Positions 16,618-27,820 are shown, counted from the stretch's first letter. The stretch is DNA of 64,000 bases from Haemophilus parainfluenzae ATCC 33392 (GCF_031191205.1 NZ_CP133470.1:751501-815500); one strand, 5' to 3'. The notes: generated by a model from the letters alone, not told the origin. Program-made: numbers and translations.

Positions 16618-17148
16618 TTATTGGCCGGTACAGGCTTTGAGTAGCATTTCGCTACCTTGGGAAATGTAAGCGTCATTTTCACCGCGCTCTTTGCCTTTTT
16701 GCAAATCACGCATTGCATCGTAGATCCCTTGTGTCAAACTTGGTGAATCAACTTTTTGCCAACAATTCGCGCTTAAGCGGCTGAAGTTGGTTTGTAATGC
16801 TTCTGCATGTAACACACCACTGTAATAAGCATACACATCAGAATCATGACCACCTGTGTAAAGTTTATCTTGAATTTGTTTGATTGGAACAACAATACGA
16901 CCGAGATACCAGTCATTTGCTCCACTTGCAAAATTATCTACAAAGAAATTTTTTGTTACACGATCTTTATAAGTTGCCACAGTGGCTTCATAAGCAGCTG
17001 CATAAGATTTTTGGTCGATTTTATCTTTATCTAAATCAATGACCTTTTTGTCTTTACCCATAAACGGAATGTAAGAGGTTATATCTGAAATTGAAGAACA
17101 ACCTGCAAGCATTACTGCCACAAAGAATACCGAGATTTTTTTAAACAT
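16618..17148 (-). CDS. Conserved lipoprotein of unknown function
   Basis: A 176-residue protein with a clear lipobox (VMLAGC, cysteine at residue 18), so it is probably anchored in the outer or inner membrane facing the periplasm. The mature part is soluble and mixed helical, with aromatic stretches (ANDWYLGRIVVPIKQI, DVYAYYSGVLHAEAL). A second cysteine (NCWQK) and one near the C-terminus (LLKACTG) could form a disulfide. No family was recognised. AAGGAAAA precedes the ATG. It ends in a hairpin before fruB and is probably monocistronic. Confidence 0.8.
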   Translation of the reverse strand: MFKKISVFFVAVMLAGCSSISDITSYIPFMGKDKKVIDLDKDKIDQKSYAAAYEATVATYKDRVTKNFFVDNFASGANDWYLGRIVVPIKQIQDKLYTGGHDSDVYAYYSGVLHAEALQTNFSRLSANCWQKVDSPSLTQGIYDAMRDLQKGKERGENDAYISQGSEMLLKACTGQ

Positions 17149-17228
17149 TAAATTTTCCTTATTATAGGAGGTTAAAACTGCTGTTAATTATACTTAGAAT
17201 GAGGGATTAAGCAAGGCAACGCCTAGTA

Positions 17229-18539
17229 CTACGCCGACTCTTTGCTTACACTGCTGTCTTTGACAATAGAAACTAAAATTTGATCAATTTTGAAGTTTTC
17301 AGTATCAATAACTTCAAATTTATATTTATCGTATAACACAAAATCGGTTTTTTTCGGGATTTTGCGTAACATATACATCATAAAGCCACTGATAGTTTCG
17401 TAATTTTCTGAATCAGGGAAAGATTCAATATCTAAAGCACGCATAACATCTTCGAGCGGCGTTGCACCATCAATCAACCAAGAGTTTTCATCGCGACTGA
17501 CGATTTGCTCTTCTTCGTTGGAAACCAATTCGCCCATCACAATACTCATCACATCGTTCAAGGTAATTAAACCCATCACAAGTGCATATTCATTGACGAT
17601 AATGGCAAAATCTTCACCCGTAGATTTAAATAACTCCAATACCTCGTATAACGAAAGCGTGTCTGGAATAAATAACGCTTTACGCAATAAACGGCTATCG
17701 GTTAAATCCACTACTTCCTGTTGAAGATAGAGTGTTAATAAAGTATGAGATTCCACATAACCTAAGATCTTATCCAAACCATTATCACAAATCACTAATT
17801 TAGAATGAGAGTCTGCTGATAAGGTATTCAACACTTCCTGACGGGAGAAAGTGCGGTCTAAAAACACGATATTTTCACGGGTTGTCATCGTGGAAGAGAC
17901 TGTCCGCTCTTGCATATCAAAGATATTCTCAATTAAATAATGCTCTTGTGTTTTTAACACCCCCGCTTCAGCCCCAGCTTCCACTATTGCCACGATATCC
18001 TCTGGTGTCATATTATCTTCACGCTTAGTGGATATCCCCATTAAATGAAAGAAGATATTAGAAAGACCATCAAAAAACCATACAATAGGTTTTAAGAAGA
18101 AAATGAAGACTTGCATAATGCCAATAGTCCGTAAAGCCACACCTTCAGGATTAATCAATGCGAGACGTTTCGGAATTAAATCGGCTAATAAAACAAATGT
18201 TGTTGTTACCATGAAGAAAGCAATCCAAGAGGAGGCTGGCTCAACCCATTCTGCCTTGGTGTATTCATGTAAAAAACTCTGTAAGTGAAGACTAATTGTT
18301 GCCTCACCAATCACCCCTCCAAGTACAGCGACCATATTGAGTCCAATTTGGACCACAGTAATAAAACGTCCTGGCTGCTCCTGTAACTTTAAGACTTTCT
18401 CCGCTTGGATATTACCTTCATTAGCCAACGTTTGTAATTTAATGCGTCTCGCACCCGCAAGAGAAATCTCAGCTGATGACAAGATTGCACTGACAATAAT
18501 TAATACGATTAAAATAAAGATCGCTGCAGATAAGCTCAT
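17229..18539 (-). CDS. CNNM/CorC-type membrane protein, PaeA (YtfL)-like
   Basis: A 436-residue protein of the old UPF0053 group: an N-terminal CNNM membrane domain with about four spans (from SLSAAIFILIVLIIVSAILSSAEISLAGARRIKL), a pair of cytosolic CBS domains (about 205-330, beginning TMTTRENIVFLDRT) and a C-terminal CorC/HlyC transporter-associated domain (ENSWLIDGATPLEDVMRAL). E. coli YtfL (PaeA) protects against cadaverine and putrescine in stationary phase; other relatives act in magnesium or cobalt efflux. Polyamine export would fit a strain with ornithine decarboxylase (35-39 kb), but that link is inference. Confidence 0.82.
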   Translation of the reverse strand: MSLSAAIFILIVLIIVSAILSSAEISLAGARRIKLQTLANEGNIQAEKVLKLQEQPGRFITVVQIGLNMVAVLGGVIGEATISLHLQSFLHEYTKAEWVEPASSWIAFFMVTTTFVLLADLIPKRLALINPEGVALRTIGIMQVFIFFLKPIVWFFDGLSNIFFHLMGISTKREDNMTPEDIVAIVEAGAEAGVLKTQEHYLIENIFDMQERTVSSTMTTRENIVFLDRTFSRQEVLNTLSADSHSKLVICDNGLDKILGYVESHTLLTLYLQQEVVDLTDSRLLRKALFIPDTLSLYEVLELFKSTGEDFAIIVNEYALVMGLITLNDVMSIVMGELVSNEEEQIVSRDENSWLIDGATPLEDVMRALDIESFPDSENYETISGFMMYMLRKIPKKTDFVLYDKYKFEVIDTENFKIDQILVSIVKDSSVSKESA

Positions 18540-18617
18540 AATGTTCTCTTTATTGGTTTTAAAGTGCGGTCAATTTACCGCTAGTTTTTAGGTTTGAAAT
18601 GTTATTATTAAATTGTG

Positions 18618-18637
18618 AGGGCGTTCTATGACGCCCT
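18618..18637 (-). terminator. Weak hairpin after the DUF1523 gene
   Basis: GGGCGT pairs with ACGCCC about 15 bases beyond the stop at 18650. There is no good T-run, so it may only protect the message end. Confidence 0.35.
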
Positions 18638-18649
18638 ATTTAAGAAACG

Positions 18650-19174
18650 CTAATTTTCGCTGTCAAACCAGCCGCGCACAAATTGTACTGAAAGGAAAAG
18701 GGTAACTAATAGGAATGCATAGAATACCCAAGATAAAATTGGATGGCTTGGTGTAATATCACCGCTAATTTCTTTCACCGAAACGGCATTACGATATTCA
18801 TCAAACATCGTCATTCGCCAACCATAATATTTGATTTGTACTAATTTATTTTCATTGCCGAAAGCCTGAGCTTGAGCCTGTAAATTAGCTGAACCAAATT
18901 TAAAATAAAATGGAAAACTCCAACGGGTATCTTCATTACGATACACCATGATTTTGCCATCATCATTTTGTGTATTGATGAAATACACATCGCGCGTTGG
19001 ACCATCAGCCGGATTCGATTTTGTAATCGGGCCATCTTTATCCACACGTTTCACTTCCACACCCGTTACTCGTGTCACATCATAGTGTGGGAAAACGTAG
19101 TCCACCACAGCGAACATAAAGCCGTGGAAAACAAAGACCACTAAAAATAAAAAGTACTTAAAAAACTTACGCAT
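18650..19174 (-). CDS. DUF1523-type inner-membrane protein
   Basis: A 174-residue protein with one N-terminal span (residues 5-25, YFLFLVVFVFHGFMFAVVDYV), a periplasmic beta-rich domain containing DVYFINTQND and WSFPFYFKF, and a second span near the C-terminus (WVFYAFLLVTLFLSVQFV). This layout is that of DUF1523; the function is unknown. It lies 26 bases downstream of the TatD-family gene on the same strand, so it probably joins the mltG-tmk-holB-tatD transcript. Confidence 0.7.
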   Translation of the reverse strand: MRKFFKYFLFLVVFVFHGFMFAVVDYVFPHYDVTRVTGVEVKRVDKDGPITKSNPADGPTRDVYFINTQNDDGKIMVYRNEDTRWSFPFYFKFGSANLQAQAQAFGNENKLVQIKYYGWRMTMFDEYRNAVSVKEISGDITPSHPILSWVFYAFLLVTLFLSVQFVRGWFDSEN

Positions 19175-19200
19175 AAAACTCTCTCATTTAAATCGATGAT

Positions 19201-19983
19201 TTATTGTACATTAATTTTAAATAAACGCTCGAAGTTTTGTGTACTAATTTGCGCAAATTCTTCTACTGATAGCCCTTTTAACGTCGCCACATACTCGCAA
19301 ACTTCACGTGTATAAGCAGGCTGGTTCTCTTTGCCACGATAAGGCACCGGCGCTAAATAAGGGGAATCTGTTTCAACCAACAAACGATCTGCCGGCACAT
19401 AACGAATAGCTTCGCGGATACTTTCCGCATTTTTAAAGGTAATAATGCCCGAACAAGAAATATAAAAACCTAAATCAAGTGCCTTTTTCGCAAAATCCAA
19501 GGTTTCTGTAAAACAATGAATTAATCCACCGCACTTTTCTGCATGGTGCTCACGCAACATGGTAATGGTATCTTCTGGCGCTGAACGCGTATGAATAATC
19601 ACGGGCTTATCCACTTCATTAGCAACGCTGATTTGATCCGCAAAAACCGTTTGCTGTAACGCTTTATTATCCGCGCTGTAATAATAATCTAAACCGATTT
19701 CGCCAATTGCAATCACTTTTTTATCTTGCGCTAAACGCAGTAAACGCTCAGCATCGTAAGGTTCTTCTTCAAGATCTAGTGGATGCACACCACAAGCCAA
19801 AGACACATTTGGGAATTTGGCTAACTCAGGATAAGCTTTTTCAAAACGGCTTAATGTCACGCCAATAGCGAGTAAATGCTTCACATCTCGTGCATTGGCT
19901 TTAGCCACTACATCAGCAATATCTTTGTGTAAATTTTCATAATCCAATGCATCTAAATGGCAATGGGAATCTACGATAAACAT
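19201..19983 (-). CDS. TatD-family metal-dependent hydrolase (YcfH type)
   Basis: A 260-residue TIM-barrel amidohydrolase-like protein. Metal ligands are visible in order: DSHCHLDAL at the start, [10 protein letters not shown] near 95-104, [18 protein letters not shown] and ETDSPYLAP. Relatives are 3'-5' exonucleases or D-aminoacyl hydrolases with a role in DNA quality control. It lies 7 bases after holB, the conserved tmk-holB-ycfH arrangement, which identifies it as the YcfH paralogue and not TatD proper. Confidence 0.9.
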   Translation of the reverse strand: MFIVDSHCHLDALDYENLHKDIADVVAKANARDVKHLLAIGVTLSRFEKAYPELAKFPNVSLACGVHPLDLEEEPYDAERLLRLAQDKKVIAIGEIGLDYYYSADNKALQQTVFADQISVANEVDKPVIIHTRSAPEDTITMLREHHAEKCGGLIHCFTETLDFAKKALDLGFYISCSGIITFKNAESIREAIRYVPADRLLVETDSPYLAPVPYRGKENQPAYTREVCEYVATLKGLSVEEFAQISTQNFERLFKINVQ

Positions 19984-19990
19984 AATTTAT

Positions 19991-20971
19991 TTAGTCCTTA
20001 AATACGTCGGTAATTAACTTCGTCAAACCATCTAGTAACATTAATTCTGTATTAACGCCATTGATAGTGAGTAAATCCGAGCGTACTTTTTGCATAATTT
20101 TATTTGCGGTTAATAACCCAAGCGCAGTTTGCTCGTCTGCAAATTGAGTTACCCCCGTTTTAAGATCAAGTGTTTGCCAGCCACTCTGAATTTCGAGTTT
20201 GTATTTAATAGCATCGCTTAAAAACGCTAAAATCCAATCCACTTGCTGTACAGTCCGTTCTTTTTCAAAGAAAGGCAAAATTTCCAAAGGCGAACGACGA
20301 CGATAAAACAACCAAAATTGGCGTAGGAAATTCTTCCGTTGTTCAATTAATCCTTGCTGGAGTGTTTCTAATGCTGACAGCGGACGCCCCAAATTCATCG
20401 CAAGTGCGGTCAATAATTCTGATGTTTCTGCCTGAAATTGAGAAGAAAGCCAATTTAGGGCTTCCGCCTCTGTTGGCAAAGGCACATTCCACACTTGGCA
20501 ACGGCTGTAAATAGTCGCTAACAATGAAGATGAGGGTTCTGTTTGTAATAAGAAATACGTATTCGGATGCGGCTCTTCCAAAGTTTTGAGCAACGCATTC
20601 GCTGCCGCTTCCGTAAGACGTTCTGCATCTTGAATATACACTAATTTATTGCCGTTTTGTTGTGCGTGTTGGCTAACAACTTCATTAATCGCCCGTACCT
20701 GATCAACGCCAATGTCTTTGCCTTCTTGAGAGGCTAAAACATGAAAATCTGGGTGACTTTGCGCAGCCATTAAGTGGCAAGCATGACAATGACCACAAGC
20801 TACATTATCTGGCGTTTGACACATAATGCGTTTTGTCAAAGCATCAAATAAACGTTCTGCCCCTAGCCCTTGATCGGCTTTAATTAACAACGCATGATGC
20901 CCCAAACCTTCGCTAAAAGTTTGGCTAATTTTGTGATAAGTAGGCACTACCCAAGGATAAAGTTCGCTCAT
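19991..20971 (-). CDS. holB: DNA polymerase III delta' subunit
   Basis: A 326-residue clamp-loader subunit that helps load the beta clamp. It has the AAA+ fold with a degenerate P-loop ([11 protein letters not shown]), the four-cysteine/histidine zinc site (CQ...CGHCHAC) and the sensor helix [10 protein letters not shown]. The ATG at 20971 overlaps the tmk stop by four bases (ATGA), an arrangement typical of translational coupling; longer readings begin at TTG and were not used. Confidence 0.95.
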   Translation of the reverse strand: MSELYPWVVPTYHKISQTFSEGLGHHALLIKADQGLGAERLFDALTKRIMCQTPDNVACGHCHACHLMAAQSHPDFHVLASQEGKDIGVDQVRAINEVVSQHAQQNGNKLVYIQDAERLTEAAANALLKTLEEPHPNTYFLLQTEPSSSLLATIYSRCQVWNVPLPTEAEALNWLSSQFQAETSELLTALAMNLGRPLSALETLQQGLIEQRKNFLRQFWLFYRRRSPLEILPFFEKERTVQQVDWILAFLSDAIKYKLEIQSGWQTLDLKTGVTQFADEQTALGLLTANKIMQKVRSDLLTINGVNTELMLLDGLTKLITDVFKD

Positions 20972-21600
20972 CTTGTTTGTGAAACCCACCAATTTTTGAC
21001 CGCACTTTGTATGTCTGCTTGTACTTGCGCCAAAGGCTGGCCCGCATTAATAATGGCGGCTTTCGGATTGTTCTGTACCAATTCCAAATAACGTTGGCGG
21101 GTACGATGGAAGAAATCGAGTCCTTGTTGTTCTATACGATCTAATTCACCACGACCTCTAGCACGAGCAAGCCCTTCTGCAGGATCAATGTCTAAATACA
21201 GCACAAAATCAGGCTCAAAATCGCCTAATACCATATTTTTTAAATTTGCCATCAGCGTTTGGTCAAACTGACGCCCACCACCTTGATAGGCCTGCGAAGA
21301 CATATCGTGACGATCGCCAAGCACAATTTTTCCTTCTGCCAATGCTGGCTTAATCACATTTTCTACCAATTGAATTCGTGCCGCATAAAGCATTAATAAT
21401 TCTGCTTTATCCGTAACAGGTTCTTCTGTTTCATGCTTGATTAAATGGCGTAATTTCTCCGCTAACGGTGTACCACCTGGCTCACGAGTAAACACGATAT
21501 CATTTACACCAAGAGATTTTAATGTATCCACCACCGTTTGCATGGCGGTACTTTTACCTGCACCTTCCAGCCCTTCAATGACGATAAATTTGCCTTGCAT
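20968..21600 (-). CDS. tmk: Thymidylate kinase
   Basis: A 210-residue kinase that phosphorylates dTMP to dTDP. The Walker A motif is GLEGAGKST (residues 9-17), [14 protein letters not shown] follows, and [16 protein letters not shown] is the DR(H/Y) region. The arginine-rich lid ([13 protein letters not shown]) is of the bacterial gamma-proteobacterial type. Its start overlaps the last base of the mltG stop (TAATG), so mltG, tmk and holB form a tightly coupled operon. Confidence 0.96.
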   Translation of the reverse strand: MQGKFIVIEGLEGAGKSTAMQTVVDTLKSLGVNDIVFTREPGGTPLAEKLRHLIKHETEEPVTDKAELLMLYAARIQLVENVIKPALAEGKIVLGDRHDMSSQAYQGGGRQFDQTLMANLKNMVLGDFEPDFVLYLDIDPAEGLARARGRGELDRIEQQGLDFFHRTRQRYLELVQNNPKAAIINAGQPLAQVQADIQSAVKNWWVSQTR

Positions 21601-22649
21601 TAGTTGGCTCCTTTTTGTTGGTTACGATACCAACGTAAATATTCTTGCACCGCTTTATTATGCTCGTTCAGATTACGAGTAAATTTGTGACCGCCACTTC
21701 CATCTGCAACAAAATAATAAAAGTCTGTTTTTGCTGGATGAGCCACCGCCTGCAAAGCGCTCTCACTCACCATGGCAATTGGTGTCGGCGGTAAACCTTC
21801 AATCATATAGGTATTGTATGGGGTTATCGTTTCCAAATCTTTCTTACGAATATTACCGGTGTAACTCTCACCCATTCCATAAATCACGGTTGGGTCAGTT
21901 TGCAGTTTCATATTGGCTTTTAAACGATTAATAAATACGGAAGCCACTTGTGGTCGCTCCGCCGCAATTCCTGTTTCTTTCTCTACGATAGAAGCCAAAA
22001 TGAGCATCTGATATGGATCCGCTAATGGGAGATTTTCATCCCGTTCACTCCACGCTTTATCCAAAGCTTTTTGTAAGCGAGTAGTTGAACGTTTTAATAA
22101 TTCAAGATCCGTCGAGTTTGGGGTGTAATTATAGGTATCTGGATACAACCATCCATCCATGTTATTCCATTCGAAAACGGCTTTTGCAACGGCTGGAATA
22201 TCTAATAACGCCATGATCTCTTTATCCGTTTTACCTTGCAAGGTTTGTTTTAAGTGTGGTGCGCTTTCAAGGTTTTTACGCCATTCCTTGAACGTTTTAC
22301 CTTCAATAAACTTCACGCTAAATTGAGCTTCCTTGCCGGAATTGAGCATATCCAATAAATCTTGCAACGTTTTCACACCCGTTAAAGAATAAGTCCCCGC
22401 TTTCACCTTGTTGAGCTGCGGTTGTAATTTCAATAACCAAGGCAATAAATCGGCATGTTCAAGAATTTTTTCTTGCTCTAATAAAGCGGCGAGCTTACTG
22501 CCAGTAGTGCCTCGCTCAATTGTAAGCAATTGATCTTGCGTGACATTAACCGGCGTATGAACAAACTCAGTTAATTTTTGATAACCCCAAAAACCAACAC
22601 CGCCAAGAATTAGCAAAAGAATCAGTAAAAAGACAAAAAATTTTTTCAT
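21600..22649 (-). CDS. mltG: Endolytic murein transglycosylase MltG (YceG)
   Basis: A 349-residue inner-membrane enzyme that cleaves nascent glycan strands and sets their length. It has one N-terminal span (residues 4-22, [19 protein letters not shown]), a LysM-like region, and the YceG catalytic domain. The active-site glutamate is in ASIVEKETG (about residue 218), with [10 protein letters not shown] downstream. It is the first gene of the mltG-tmk-holB-ycfH run. Confidence 0.95.
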   Translation of the reverse strand: MKKFFVFLLILLLILGGVGFWGYQKLTEFVHTPVNVTQDQLLTIERGTTGSKLAALLEQEKILEHADLLPWLLKLQPQLNKVKAGTYSLTGVKTLQDLLDMLNSGKEAQFSVKFIEGKTFKEWRKNLESAPHLKQTLQGKTDKEIMALLDIPAVAKAVFEWNNMDGWLYPDTYNYTPNSTDLELLKRSTTRLQKALDKAWSERDENLPLADPYQMLILASIVEKETGIAAERPQVASVFINRLKANMKLQTDPTVIYGMGESYTGNIRKKDLETITPYNTYMIEGLPPTPIAMVSESALQAVAHPAKTDFYYFVADGSGGHKFTRNLNEHNKAVQEYLRWYRNQQKGAN

Positions 22650-22673
22650 GCGTCACTCATTTTATAAAAACGA

Positions 22674-22697
22674 TAAAAGGGGCAAAATGCCCCCTTA
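22674..22697 (-). terminator. Intrinsic terminator of surA
   Basis: On the minus strand AAGGGGGCA and TGCCCCTT form the stem and TTTTATCGTTTTT follows. It separates surA from mltG. Confidence 0.75.
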
Positions 22698-22712
22698 TTC
22701 TAACGTTTTCTG

Positions 22713-23645
22713 TTATTTATCGAAATATTGAATATCAGCATTTTTACGTAATGCTTTCACCCAGTCTTTGGTTGCTTCTTGTAATTGGCTATTCACGATT
22801 TGTTCGTAAGCTTTTTGACGATAGGCATCTTCTGTTTTATCGCCATCACGACTGCCAGTTACTTCGAGAATATGCCAACCAAATTCAGATTTAAACGGGG
22901 CAGAAACAGTACCTTGTGGGGTTGTTTCAACCATTTTTGCAAATGGACCTACATAAGCTTCAGGGAAAGCATAGCCTAAACTTCCACCATTCGCACCTGA
23001 TAAATAATCTTTAGAGTATTTTAATGCCGCATCAGCAAATGTCATTTTGCCCAAAATAATCTCGCTACGAATACGCTCTAATTCTGCTTTTGCTTGTGCA
23101 TCGTCCAATAGTGGATTTAATTTTAATAAAATATGACGAACTTCATACTCTTTACCCATCACTTTTTGCGCCGTACCTTTTGCTTTCGCTTCATCAAGCA
23201 TTTGTTTACCCAATGCCTCCACTTGCTCACGAGTGACATCTACGCTGTTTTGAATGGCATGATTACGCACGCCCGCCATTAACATTTGGCGAGAAATTTG
23301 TTGTTTAAATGCATTTAAGGAAATACCTTGATAATCCAACGCATCTAAGAATTGACCATAAGTTAAACCATTTTTTGCCGCAATATCTTCTACGATACGG
23401 TTTACTTCTGCTTGGTTTACTTTTACACCGGATTCTTTGATCGCTTTCTCTGTCAGCATATCATCAATAATCTTATCTAATGCTGCACGTTGGCTACCTT
23501 TTTTGCCCATCACCGCATTCACTTGGCTTTGTAAAATTGGTGTACCATTTACGGTCGCCACAACGCGTTCTTCTGCTTGTGCTTGAGAAAAAGTAAACAG
23601 ACCGATCATGGCAAACAAAAGAGATTTTAACATTGATTTTTTCAT
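22713..23645 (-). CDS. surA: Periplasmic chaperone and peptidyl-prolyl isomerase SurA, single-parvulin form
   Basis: A 310-residue secreted protein: signal peptide (MKKSMLKSLLFAMIGLF, cleavage after AQA), a SurA N-terminal chaperone domain (about 26-160) and one parvulin domain (from YEVRHILLKLNP to FGWHILEVTG). E. coli SurA is about 428 residues with two parvulin domains, so this protein has only one. SurA assists outer-membrane protein folding. A sigma-E-like promoter lies just upstream, linking it to the rpoE system 11 kb away. Confidence 0.85.
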   Translation of the reverse strand: MKKSMLKSLLFAMIGLFTFSQAQAEERVVATVNGTPILQSQVNAVMGKKGSQRAALDKIIDDMLTEKAIKESGVKVNQAEVNRIVEDIAAKNGLTYGQFLDALDYQGISLNAFKQQISRQMLMAGVRNHAIQNSVDVTREQVEALGKQMLDEAKAKGTAQKVMGKEYEVRHILLKLNPLLDDAQAKAELERIRSEIILGKMTFADAALKYSKDYLSGANGGSLGYAFPEAYVGPFAKMVETTPQGTVSAPFKSEFGWHILEVTGSRDGDKTEDAYRQKAYEQIVNSQLQEATKDWVKALRKNADIQYFDK

Positions 23646-23680
23646 TTTAGTTGTCTTAAAAAATAATAGGATAATGCTCG

Positions 23681-23708
23681 TTAGATTATCAATTTTATCA
23701 AAGGTTCA
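23681..23708 (-). promoter_or_regulatory. Candidate sigma-E promoter of surA
   Basis: On the minus strand TGAACCT and TCTAA are 16 bases apart, the same geometry as the rpoE site in this window. The core GAAC and TCTAA are intact; two -35 positions differ from GGAACTT. The predicted start is near 23675, about 30 bases before the surA ATG. Confidence 0.45.
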
Positions 23709-23722
23709 CAATAGGCTGATCG

Positions 23723-24262
23723 TTATTTAGGCAATAACGCCACTTCATAGCAACCATCGTATTTTAATGTACGCACCTGAACTTGTTCATCACGGGAAGT
23801 CGGCACATTTTTGCCTACATAATCTGCCCGAATCGGTAATTCACGATGTCCACGATCCACTAAAATCACCAACTCAATTTTAGCTGCTCGACCAAAATCC
23901 GTTAACGCATCCATCGCGGCACGAATAGTTCTACCGGTGAATAATACATCATCGATTAAAATGACTTCTTTACCCTGAATATTCATATAACTGGAGGCGC
24001 CGCTATACACAGGGGTTGGATTTTCAAGCTCAACATACTCTAAGTCATCGCGGTAAAACGTGATATCTAACTCCATCATTGGAAGACTCACACCATTCAA
24101 CTCTTCAATGCGACGTTGAATCAATTCAGCAATTTCGGCACCACGACGTTTCACCCCAACTAAAATCACATTATTGAAATCTTGGTGCTTTTCAATAATT
24201 TCATGGGAAATACGTGAAATTGTACGTAAAAATCTGTCTGCATCAATAATGATTTTTTCCAT
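23723..24262 (-). CDS. pyrR: Bifunctional pyr operon regulator/uracil phosphoribosyltransferase
   Basis: A 179-residue type I phosphoribosyltransferase. The PRPP-binding motif is VILIDDVLFTGRTIRAAMDAL (about residues 93-113), typical of PyrR, with ILVGVKRRGAEIA near 38. PyrR proteins bind pyr mRNA and have uracil phosphoribosyltransferase activity; no pyr biosynthetic gene or anti-antiterminator leader is seen here. The ATG at 24262 (MEKIIIDADRF) agrees with the family length of about 180. Confidence 0.92.
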   Translation of the reverse strand: MEKIIIDADRFLRTISRISHEIIEKHQDFNNVILVGVKRRGAEIAELIQRRIEELNGVSLPMMELDITFYRDDLEYVELENPTPVYSGASSYMNIQGKEVILIDDVLFTGRTIRAAMDALTDFGRAAKIELVILVDRGHRELPIRADYVGKNVPTSRDEQVQVRTLKYDGCYEVALLPK

Positions 24263-24290
24263 TTTATCTCTCGCTTTATTTATACCGCTT

Positions 24291-24330
24291 AAAGTGCAGT
24301 TAAAAAACACGGATTTTTTGACCGCACTTT
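24291..24330 (-). terminator. Long hairpin downstream of dnaE
   Basis: AAAGTGCAGTTAAAAAA pairs with TTTTTTGACCGCACTTT with one mismatch and one G-U. One arm is a perfect uptake signal, the other a one-base variant. It lies between the dnaE stop and pyrR. Confidence 0.65.
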
Positions 24331-24340
24331 GACTGGAATA

Positions 24341-27300
24341 TTAACCGAATTCTAGCTCTACCGCATTTTCGCCGAGCAAATTCACCAATTCTGTTAGAAT
24401 CTCATCCGTTGGTGTAATAGACCATTGAATCCCTAAACGCAATAACGCACGACCTTTTGCGCTTTGGTAATATACGTTAATTGGTAAAGTCCCGCCACTA
24501 ACAGGATCTAACATTTCTTTCAGTTTCTTAATAAAACTTGGACTAATCTGCTCCTCAGACAAACTAATGGCCAGAGATTTCGCATAACGGGAACGCGCCT
24601 CATCTAAGGTCATTAGATCCCGTACCGACATTTTTAATCCACCTGAAAAATCGTCAAAACTCACTTGGCCAGATACCACCACAACGGTATCTTTTTGCAG
24701 TTTTTCGCCGAATTGGTCTAAGCTTTCACCGAATAGTGTTAAATCCAAACGTCCAGAGCGGTCATCAATGGTTGCGATACCAATTCGATTGCCTTTTTTC
24801 GTTGTCGCGAAGCGAGTTGACACCAACAAACCGGCTGCCGTGCTAATCTGTCCTCGGCGGTTTGGTGTGAGATCTTTTAATCGAGTGGAACTGTAATGAG
24901 AAAGCTCTTTTAAATAACGACTTACCGGATGGCTGCTTAAATACAAACCAAGGGTTTCACGTTCACCATCTAAAATTTGTTTTTCTGTGTAAGGTGGCGT
25001 GTGGGCGTAAGCATTTTCCACTTCTTCGTGTGTTTCTGTCAGCACACCGAACATATCGGCTTGCCCCATGGCCTCATCTTTTGCATGCTGATCTGAAGCT
25101 TTGAGTGCATCTTCTAGATTCTTAGATAGCGCCGCACGGTGTGGTCCTAGCTTATCAAATGCGCCCGACATAATCAGACTTTCAAAGGTACGACGGTTAA
25201 TTTTCTTCAAATCAACGCGAGCGCATAAATCAAATAAATCTCTGAAAATCCCACCTTCATTACGAGCGGTAATCAGTGCATCAATCGGACCTTCACCCAC
25301 ACCTTTAATGGCACCAATACCGTAAACAATTTCACCATTTTCATTTACGCTGAAATGATGTTTCCCTACATTGATATCTGGTGGGGTGACTTTTAAGCCC
25401 ATACGTAAACATTCATCGTACAAGCCAACAATTTTATCCGTATTATCCATTTCCGAGGTCATTACCGCTGCCATAAACTCAGCAGGGAAATGGGTTTTCA
25501 GCCAAAGGGTTTGATAAGATACTAACGCATAGGCAGCCGAGTGTGATTTATTGAAACCATAGCCGGCAAATTTTTCCACCAAGTCAAAAATCTTCATGGA
25601 AAGCTCGCCATCAACACCATTTTTTTCAGCGCCTTCTTTAAACACTGAGCGCTGTTTCGCCATTTCTTCTGGCTTTTTCTTACCCATCGCACGACGTAAT
25701 AAGTCTGCACCACCAAGAGTATAACCTGCTAGCACCTGAGCAATCTGCATAACTTGCTCTTGGTACAAAATAATACCGTAAGTTGGCTCTAAAATCGGTT
25801 TAAGGCTTTCATGTTGGTAATTTGCATCAGGATAAGACACTTCTTCTCGACCATGTTTACGGTCAATAAAGTTATCCACCATGCCCGATTGTAATGGGCC
25901 TGGTCGGAATAATGCCACCAACGCGATAATATCTTCAAAACAGTCTGGCTGTAAGCGTTTAATCAAATCTTTCATCCCGCGCGATTCCAACTGGAATACG
26001 GCGGTCGTTTCAGACCGTTTCAGCAACTCAAAGGATTCGGGATCATCCAATGGAATAGCAGCAATATCGACTGGCGGTTTGCCTTCACGAGCAAGGCGAG
26101 CGTTAATCATATCCAACGCCCATTTGATAATGGTGAGTGTACGCAAACCTAAGAAGTCAAACTTCACTAAACCTGCATATTCCACGTCATTTTTGTCAAA
26201 GTGAGTAACAGGATGAAGCCCCTCATTGTCACAATAAAGTGGTGCAAAATCTGTAATCAAAGAAGGGGAAATCACCACGCCACCTGCGTGTTTACCCGCA
26301 TTTCTCGTGACCCCTTCTAGCTTACGTGCCATATCAATTAGGGCTTTGACTTCTTCATCTGAATCATATGCCACTTGTAACTGTGGTTCAGCCTCAAAAG
26401 CCTTGTCTAAAGTCATGCCGGGATCAGGGGGAATCATTTTCGAAATACGATCCACAAAGCCATAAGGATGCCCTAATACGCGACCTACATCTCGAATTAC
26501 TGCTTTCGCTGCCATGGTACCGAAAGTAATAATTTGTGATACCGCACCACGACCATAGGTGTCTGCCACATGATCGATAACGCGATCGCGTCCATCCATA
26601 CAGAAATCCACGTCGAAATCAGGCATGGAAACACGTTCTGGGTTGAGGAAACGCTCAAAAAGAAGATCGAATTCAAGGGGATCCAAATCGGTGATTTTTA
26701 GTGCATAAGCCACCAATGAACCCGCACCCGAACCACGTCCCGGCCCTACTGGAATATCATTGTCTTTTGACCACTGGATAAACTCCATGACGATTAAGAA
26801 GTAACCCGGGAAACCCATTTGGTTGATCACATCCAGTTCGACTTGAAGACGCTCATCATACTCTGGTCGTCTTTCTGCCCGCACTTTTTCATCAGGGAAT
26901 AAAAACGCCAAACGCTCTTCCAAGCCTTCTTTGGCTTTCATCACCAAATAATCTTCCGTGCTCAGCTCGCCAGTTGGAAATTGAGGGAGGAAATATTGCC
27001 CCAAACGTAAAGTCACATTACAGCGTTGCGCAATTAATACCGTATTTTCAAGTGCAGAAGGAATGTCCGCAAATAAGTCGCACATTTCTTCTTCTGAACG
27101 GAAATATTGTTGCTCTGTATAACGTTTTGGACGTTTTGGATCGTCAAGAGTATAGCCATCATGAATAGCAACTCGAATTTCGTGTGCCTCAAAATCATCA
27201 GGCGCAAGAAAGACAACATCATTGGTTGCGACAAGCGGTAAATCATGTTCCTCAGCTAATTTTAATGCAGCTTGAATATAACGTTCTTCATCTGGTCGGC

Positions 27301-27820
27301 CGGTTCTGGAAAGCGAAAGGTAAAAATGGTCAGAGAAAAATTCTTGATAAAAACTGACCGCACTTTCAGCTTCAGAGCTATTTTCTTTAAGGAGTTTTTT
27401 AGCAATATCACCTTGTGTGCCACCCGATAAAATAATCACACCTTCACGGTGTTCAATCAACCATTCTCGGTCAATATAAGGAAGATCCACATAGCCGCGC
27501 TGATAGGCTTTTGAAAGCAGTAAAGTGATGTTTTTATAGCCTTCATTGTTCTTAGCAAGTAAAGTGAGGGTAAATAATTCCTCACCGCATAGATCGCTTT
27601 TAACATGAACATCTGCACCAATAATCGGTTTAATCCCTGAAGAAAGGGTTTCACCATAAAAACGCACCACACCGCAAAAATTCGTAAAATCTGTTAATGC
27701 CAACGCGACCATGTTATCTGCTGCACACGCCTTGACTAATGGTTTCACTTTCGCGATTCCATCAATCATAGAAAAATCAGTGTGCGTACGAAGATGCACA
27801 AAACGTGGTTTGGCTGACAT
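24341..27820 (-). CDS. dnaE: DNA polymerase III alpha subunit
   Basis: The 1159-residue replicative polymerase is of the usual DnaE1 length. The N-terminal PHP domain begins [13 protein letters not shown]. The catalytic aspartates lie in [14 protein letters not shown] (about residues 398-411), preceded by [14 protein letters not shown]. Helix-hairpin-helix residues follow ([16 protein letters not shown]), then an OB-fold ([18 protein letters not shown]) and a C-terminal tau-binding segment. AAGGAA precedes the ATG at 27820. gpt lies upstream on the same strand but behind its own terminator. Confidence 0.98.
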   Translation of the reverse strand: MSAKPRFVHLRTHTDFSMIDGIAKVKPLVKACAADNMVALALTDFTNFCGVVRFYGETLSSGIKPIIGADVHVKSDLCGEELFTLTLLAKNNEGYKNITLLLSKAYQRGYVDLPYIDREWLIEHREGVIILSGGTQGDIAKKLLKENSSEAESAVSFYQEFFSDHFYLSLSRTGRPDEERYIQAALKLAEEHDLPLVATNDVVFLAPDDFEAHEIRVAIHDGYTLDDPKRPKRYTEQQYFRSEEEMCDLFADIPSALENTVLIAQRCNVTLRLGQYFLPQFPTGELSTEDYLVMKAKEGLEERLAFLFPDEKVRAERRPEYDERLQVELDVINQMGFPGYFLIVMEFIQWSKDNDIPVGPGRGSGAGSLVAYALKITDLDPLEFDLLFERFLNPERVSMPDFDVDFCMDGRDRVIDHVADTYGRGAVSQIITFGTMAAKAVIRDVGRVLGHPYGFVDRISKMIPPDPGMTLDKAFEAEPQLQVAYDSDEEVKALIDMARKLEGVTRNAGKHAGGVVISPSLITDFAPLYCDNEGLHPVTHFDKNDVEYAGLVKFDFLGLRTLTIIKWALDMINARLAREGKPPVDIAAIPLDDPESFELLKRSETTAVFQLESRGMKDLIKRLQPDCFEDIIALVALFRPGPLQSGMVDNFIDRKHGREEVSYPDANYQHESLKPILEPTYGIILYQEQVMQIAQVLAGYTLGGADLLRRAMGKKKPEEMAKQRSVFKEGAEKNGVDGELSMKIFDLVEKFAGYGFNKSHSAAYALVSYQTLWLKTHFPAEFMAAVMTSEMDNTDKIVGLYDECLRMGLKVTPPDINVGKHHFSVNENGEIVYGIGAIKGVGEGPIDALITARNEGGIFRDLFDLCARVDLKKINRRTFESLIMSGAFDKLGPHRAALSKNLEDALKASDQHAKDEAMGQADMFGVLTETHEEVENAYAHTPPYTEKQILDGERETLGLYLSSHPVSRYLKELSHYSSTRLKDLTPNRRGQISTAAGLLVSTRFATTKKGNRIGIATIDDRSGRLDLTLFGESLDQFGEKLQKDTVVVVSGQVSFDDFSGGLKMSVRDLMTLDEARSRYAKSLAISLSEEQISPSFIKKLKEMLDPVSGGTLPINVYYQSAKGRALLRLGIQWSITPTDEILTELVNLLGENAVELEFG

